This document shows, one piece after another, positions 61,421 through 64,000 of a stretch of DNA of 64,000 bases. The translations under genes and the position numbers were made by a program. Every line of letters begins with the position of its first letter. The stretch's first letter is position 1. The notes beneath the pieces are model-generated. The model saw only the letters and a list, made by a program, of their open reading frames with translations. It did not search any database and was not told where the DNA came from. This stretch comes from Strongyloides papillosus (taxonomy: Eukaryota; Nematoda; Chromadorea; Rhabditida; Strongyloididae): NCBI GenBank assembly GCA_005656395.1, contig SRSI01000077.1:1612001-1676000 (forward strand), written 5' to 3'.

Positions 61421-63439
61421 AAAATAAAAAAATTTCTTCCAAATTGATTACTTTATTGGAATTTCAATATGAAAATAAAAAGAATCATTATAAAACTATA
61501 AATTCATATACTTATATGTACAAATAGCTGAAGGAAAATTATATTTTTAATAAATGGAATGAATAACAATTGAAATACAATACAACATTTTTTTAATATA
61601 AATGTTAAGATTGTAGAAAAGGGGTCATAGAACCAAAAAATAGTGTAGTAAAAGAGAGTAAAACAAATTTATGGTGAAAATATAATTTTTTTTTTGATAT
61701 TTAAAAGTATTATTCTTCAAAAAAGACTGACACTTTAATATTTAATGTAATGCTATCATTAAAGAACCGGTGACTGTTTTCTACTCTGTCTTTCAACTAA
61801 ACAAAATTACTCAAGTTTTTATCTTTCAAAAAGTTGTATTTATGAATCACTTCAATAAAAGAGATTATTAACGAAAAATTACCAAACCAATATACATATT
61901 TATAAACAATCAAGTGTAAATCTCTTTTCTTAAATAATTACAACTCTACAATTTTTTATATTATTTAACTACTAATTTCATTATACATTAATGAATATTT
62001 CTGTACAAATGTTTTTACATAAAATCCAAATTATCATGTTTGATAGAAATAATTATGAAACAATAGAATCTTCAAAATGGATTAATCAACAATTATACAA
62101 ACTTTAAAGAATTTTGACAAATCATAAAAATACAAAGATAGTAAGTATGACATTTTCAAGTAAAACTTTCAATGGTGAAAATTTTAATTGTATTTTAAAT
62201 TTACTACTAAATGTTTAGAGATTAACAATTTATTTTTGCTATTAATAATAGCATATCATAATTTCTATATAAATTGTATTTATACAGCAATTCTTTATAT
62301 TTTTTTATTGTTTTTTATAGCACATCTTAGAAATATATATATATAATAATTTACATTTAAAAATTTTTAATCTATTATTTGTACATTTATAATCTAATTT
62401 TTCCTTCTCATTTTTTACTACAATATCTTTCAAATTTAATATTTTAAATAGTTTAATGTGGTCTTTCAATATATGATGATTCAAGAATATTTATAATTAT
62501 TTTTACAATAAACAATCATATTTAACATTTAATTTTTTGATTTTCAAGGTTTATAAATACTCTATTTTTTGTGAATGTAATAGTTAAAACACAAAGTAGA
62601 TATTCAAAAATTACTTTATTTTTACCACAATTATAAGAAATAACAATGATTGCACCATATTGCAAGAATTATGACATTCTTAAGAAAGTTTCCATTATAA
62701 AATAATAAAAGAATTTAGATGAATGTTTACAAATATAACAGTTTAATTTTAAGAATAAGAAAATTGAACTTAGAATAAACTAAACAAAATTGCAAAGAGA
62801 AATTATATACATATTTCAATACAATCTTCTTTATTGTCTCTTAATCATAATATTGATATATCTAATACAATTAATTCGGTTTGCGATGATATAATGGACT
62901 TTAGAATCTATAATTTTTCCACCTATTTAATTTTGATAAATAATGGTTAAATTAACGTTTTAATAAATCTCATCATAGAATTTGTTCCTATAAAAATCAT
63001 TTTTATTTTCATTCTCAAAGGGTTAAAAATAAGAAAATTCTTTAAAGTGACTAAAAGATGCTATTCTATTAATCAATTTTACTTGTTATACGTGAAATTT
63101 CACTAAAAACAAATACTTTTAAACAAAATTATATTTTCTTAAAACATGAACTTTAAATTGCCTGAAAACATTTTGCGGGTACTTTAAATAAATTAAAAAA
63201 TGGAAGTTTAAAGAACATAATTTAGAGTACAAGAATTTGTTTATATTTACTTAAAATACAAAAGATTTTTTAACATATGAAATAGTAATGCTAAACAATA
63301 TATGATACAACATAAAAATAAATACTTTGAAGATATAATTTATATTTAAAGGTTAACAATCATTGTCTTTAAACTCTTAATACATTATGTAATAAATTTG
63401 TATCCTGATGAGGAACATTTAACTTTGGAATATAAACTA
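61421..63439. other. Convergent intergenic spacer after lit-1
   Basis: 2 kb of AT-rich sequence between convergent genes. Polyadenylation-type AATAAA hexamers follow the lit-1 stop. An isolated GAACCGGTGACTG segment near 61765 is the only GC-richer motif. No ORF or RNA gene recognised. Confidence 0.55.
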
Positions 63440-64000
63440 TTAAAAACCCATGTCAAGTTGTGCTTCACTACGTTCGTTATTCATTTCTGAAATAGCAATA
63501 GAATTTTTTTTAACTTTCGATTCGTTTTCTAAGAATCTAACAAACTGCTCCGTTAATGAAATATTTGTAGGTGTTGGTTGTCCTGTTGAAGAAGATTGAT
63601 TTGGAGAAGTCAATATTGATGCTATCCAACCACGCTTTTGATTGTTCAGAGCCATTGCATGATTGCTTATTTTTTCACGGTCCTAAAAAATAAATGAAAA
63701 ATTGATAATTACTCTTACCTCTGAGGAATAATTTAAAATAGAACTTAATAAAACAGCAATCTCCGGTTTCTTGTCTTCTTCAGCCAAAAAATACGATAGA
63801 AACAGTTGTCTTAATATATTATCATCTATCTTATATGAAGATGGAGCATTAAAACTACCTAAATCTCCATGACTACTATGAACACTTCTATGGCTCAAAT
63901 TGCTTTGTTTTTCTTTTTCATTATGTATATCTTGAAGCTGCATCTCAAGATCAGTTATATCTTGATTTCTATCTTCTAATTGCTTTTTCAATTCTACAAT
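63440..64000 (-). CDS. TRIP11: GMAP-210/TRIP11-type golgin, C-terminal end (5' part outside window)
   Basis: Two exons are visible: 63719..>64000 and 63440..63682 (36-nt intron, phase 0), about 174 C-terminal residues. The upstream part is coiled coil (DRNQDITDLEMQLQDIHNEK). It is followed by a GRIP-related Arf-binding region: NILRQLFLSYFLAEED, EIAVLLSSILNYSSEDREKI, then KRGWIASILTSP and SLTEQFVRFLENESKVK. The last two blocks match the GMAP-210 C terminus (human SFSELFVKFLETES), rather than classic GRIP golgins. GMAP-210 tethers small vesicles to the cis-Golgi through ARF1 and supports cilia; the C. elegans equivalent is sql-1. The remaining coiled coil lies off the window edge. Confidence 0.85.

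Overview
The window looks like nuclear DNA of a small-genome nematode, most likely of the Strongyloides/Parastrongyloides type (inference). The reasons are extreme AT richness, few and very short GT-AG introns (36-103 nt, mostly 37-57), polypyrimidine-AG acceptors a few bases before several start codons (as expected for spliced-leader trans-splicing or tiny 5'UTR introns), and proteins closest to nematode forms (EXC-4/CLIC, EAT-16-type RGS, GSTO, LIT-1). No prokaryotic, viral, CRISPR or intact transposon feature was seen.

Layout. 1-10.9 kb is dense: glutamate dehydrogenase (3' end outside the window), an SS18-like protein, NDUFS4, an OCRL-type inositol 5-phosphatase, a SYAP1-type BSD protein, an R7-type RGS protein and an MCRS1-type FHA protein. 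11.5-23.0 kb holds ATP synthase alpha, a seven-exon DUF1399/GRDP protein, a tRNA-Ser(UGA), a nicotinic-type receptor alpha subunit, acyl-CoA-binding protein, PDCD5 and the CLIC protein EXC-4. 27-34.5 kb holds glutaryl-CoA dehydrogenase, an omega GST with a long N-terminal extension, a 63-residue basic protein and a probable MMS22L homologue. 35-42.4 kb holds GAPDH, a doubly truncated SSRP1-like protein and an unrecognised two-exon gene. 42.4-59.85 kb is a 17.4-kb stretch without a convincing large gene. It contains three RNA-hairpin candidates and one candidate small membrane-protein ORF. 59.85-61.4 kb is the Nemo-like kinase lit-1, and 63.4-64 kb is the C-terminal end of a GMAP-210/TRIP11-type golgin running off the edge.

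The genes do not form one pathway. They are mostly conserved eukaryotic housekeeping genes (oxidative phosphorylation, glycolysis, amino-acid and lipid catabolism, chromatin, Golgi) mixed with signalling genes (RGS, nAChR, NLK, OCRL). Two tight same-strand runs could be operon-like: NDUFS4-SS18 (130-nt gap) and GSTO-small protein-MMS22L (312- and 166-nt gaps).

Most worth following up: a nested, switch-like hairpin element upstream of lit-1 (58641-58721); two adjacent miRNA-precursor-like hairpins in the gene desert (48849-49010); an SSRP1 paralogue lacking both the N-terminal domain and the HMG box; and a Gly-to-Ser change in the P-loop of ATP synthase alpha. All coordinates come from reading the sequence by eye; nothing was searched against a database.
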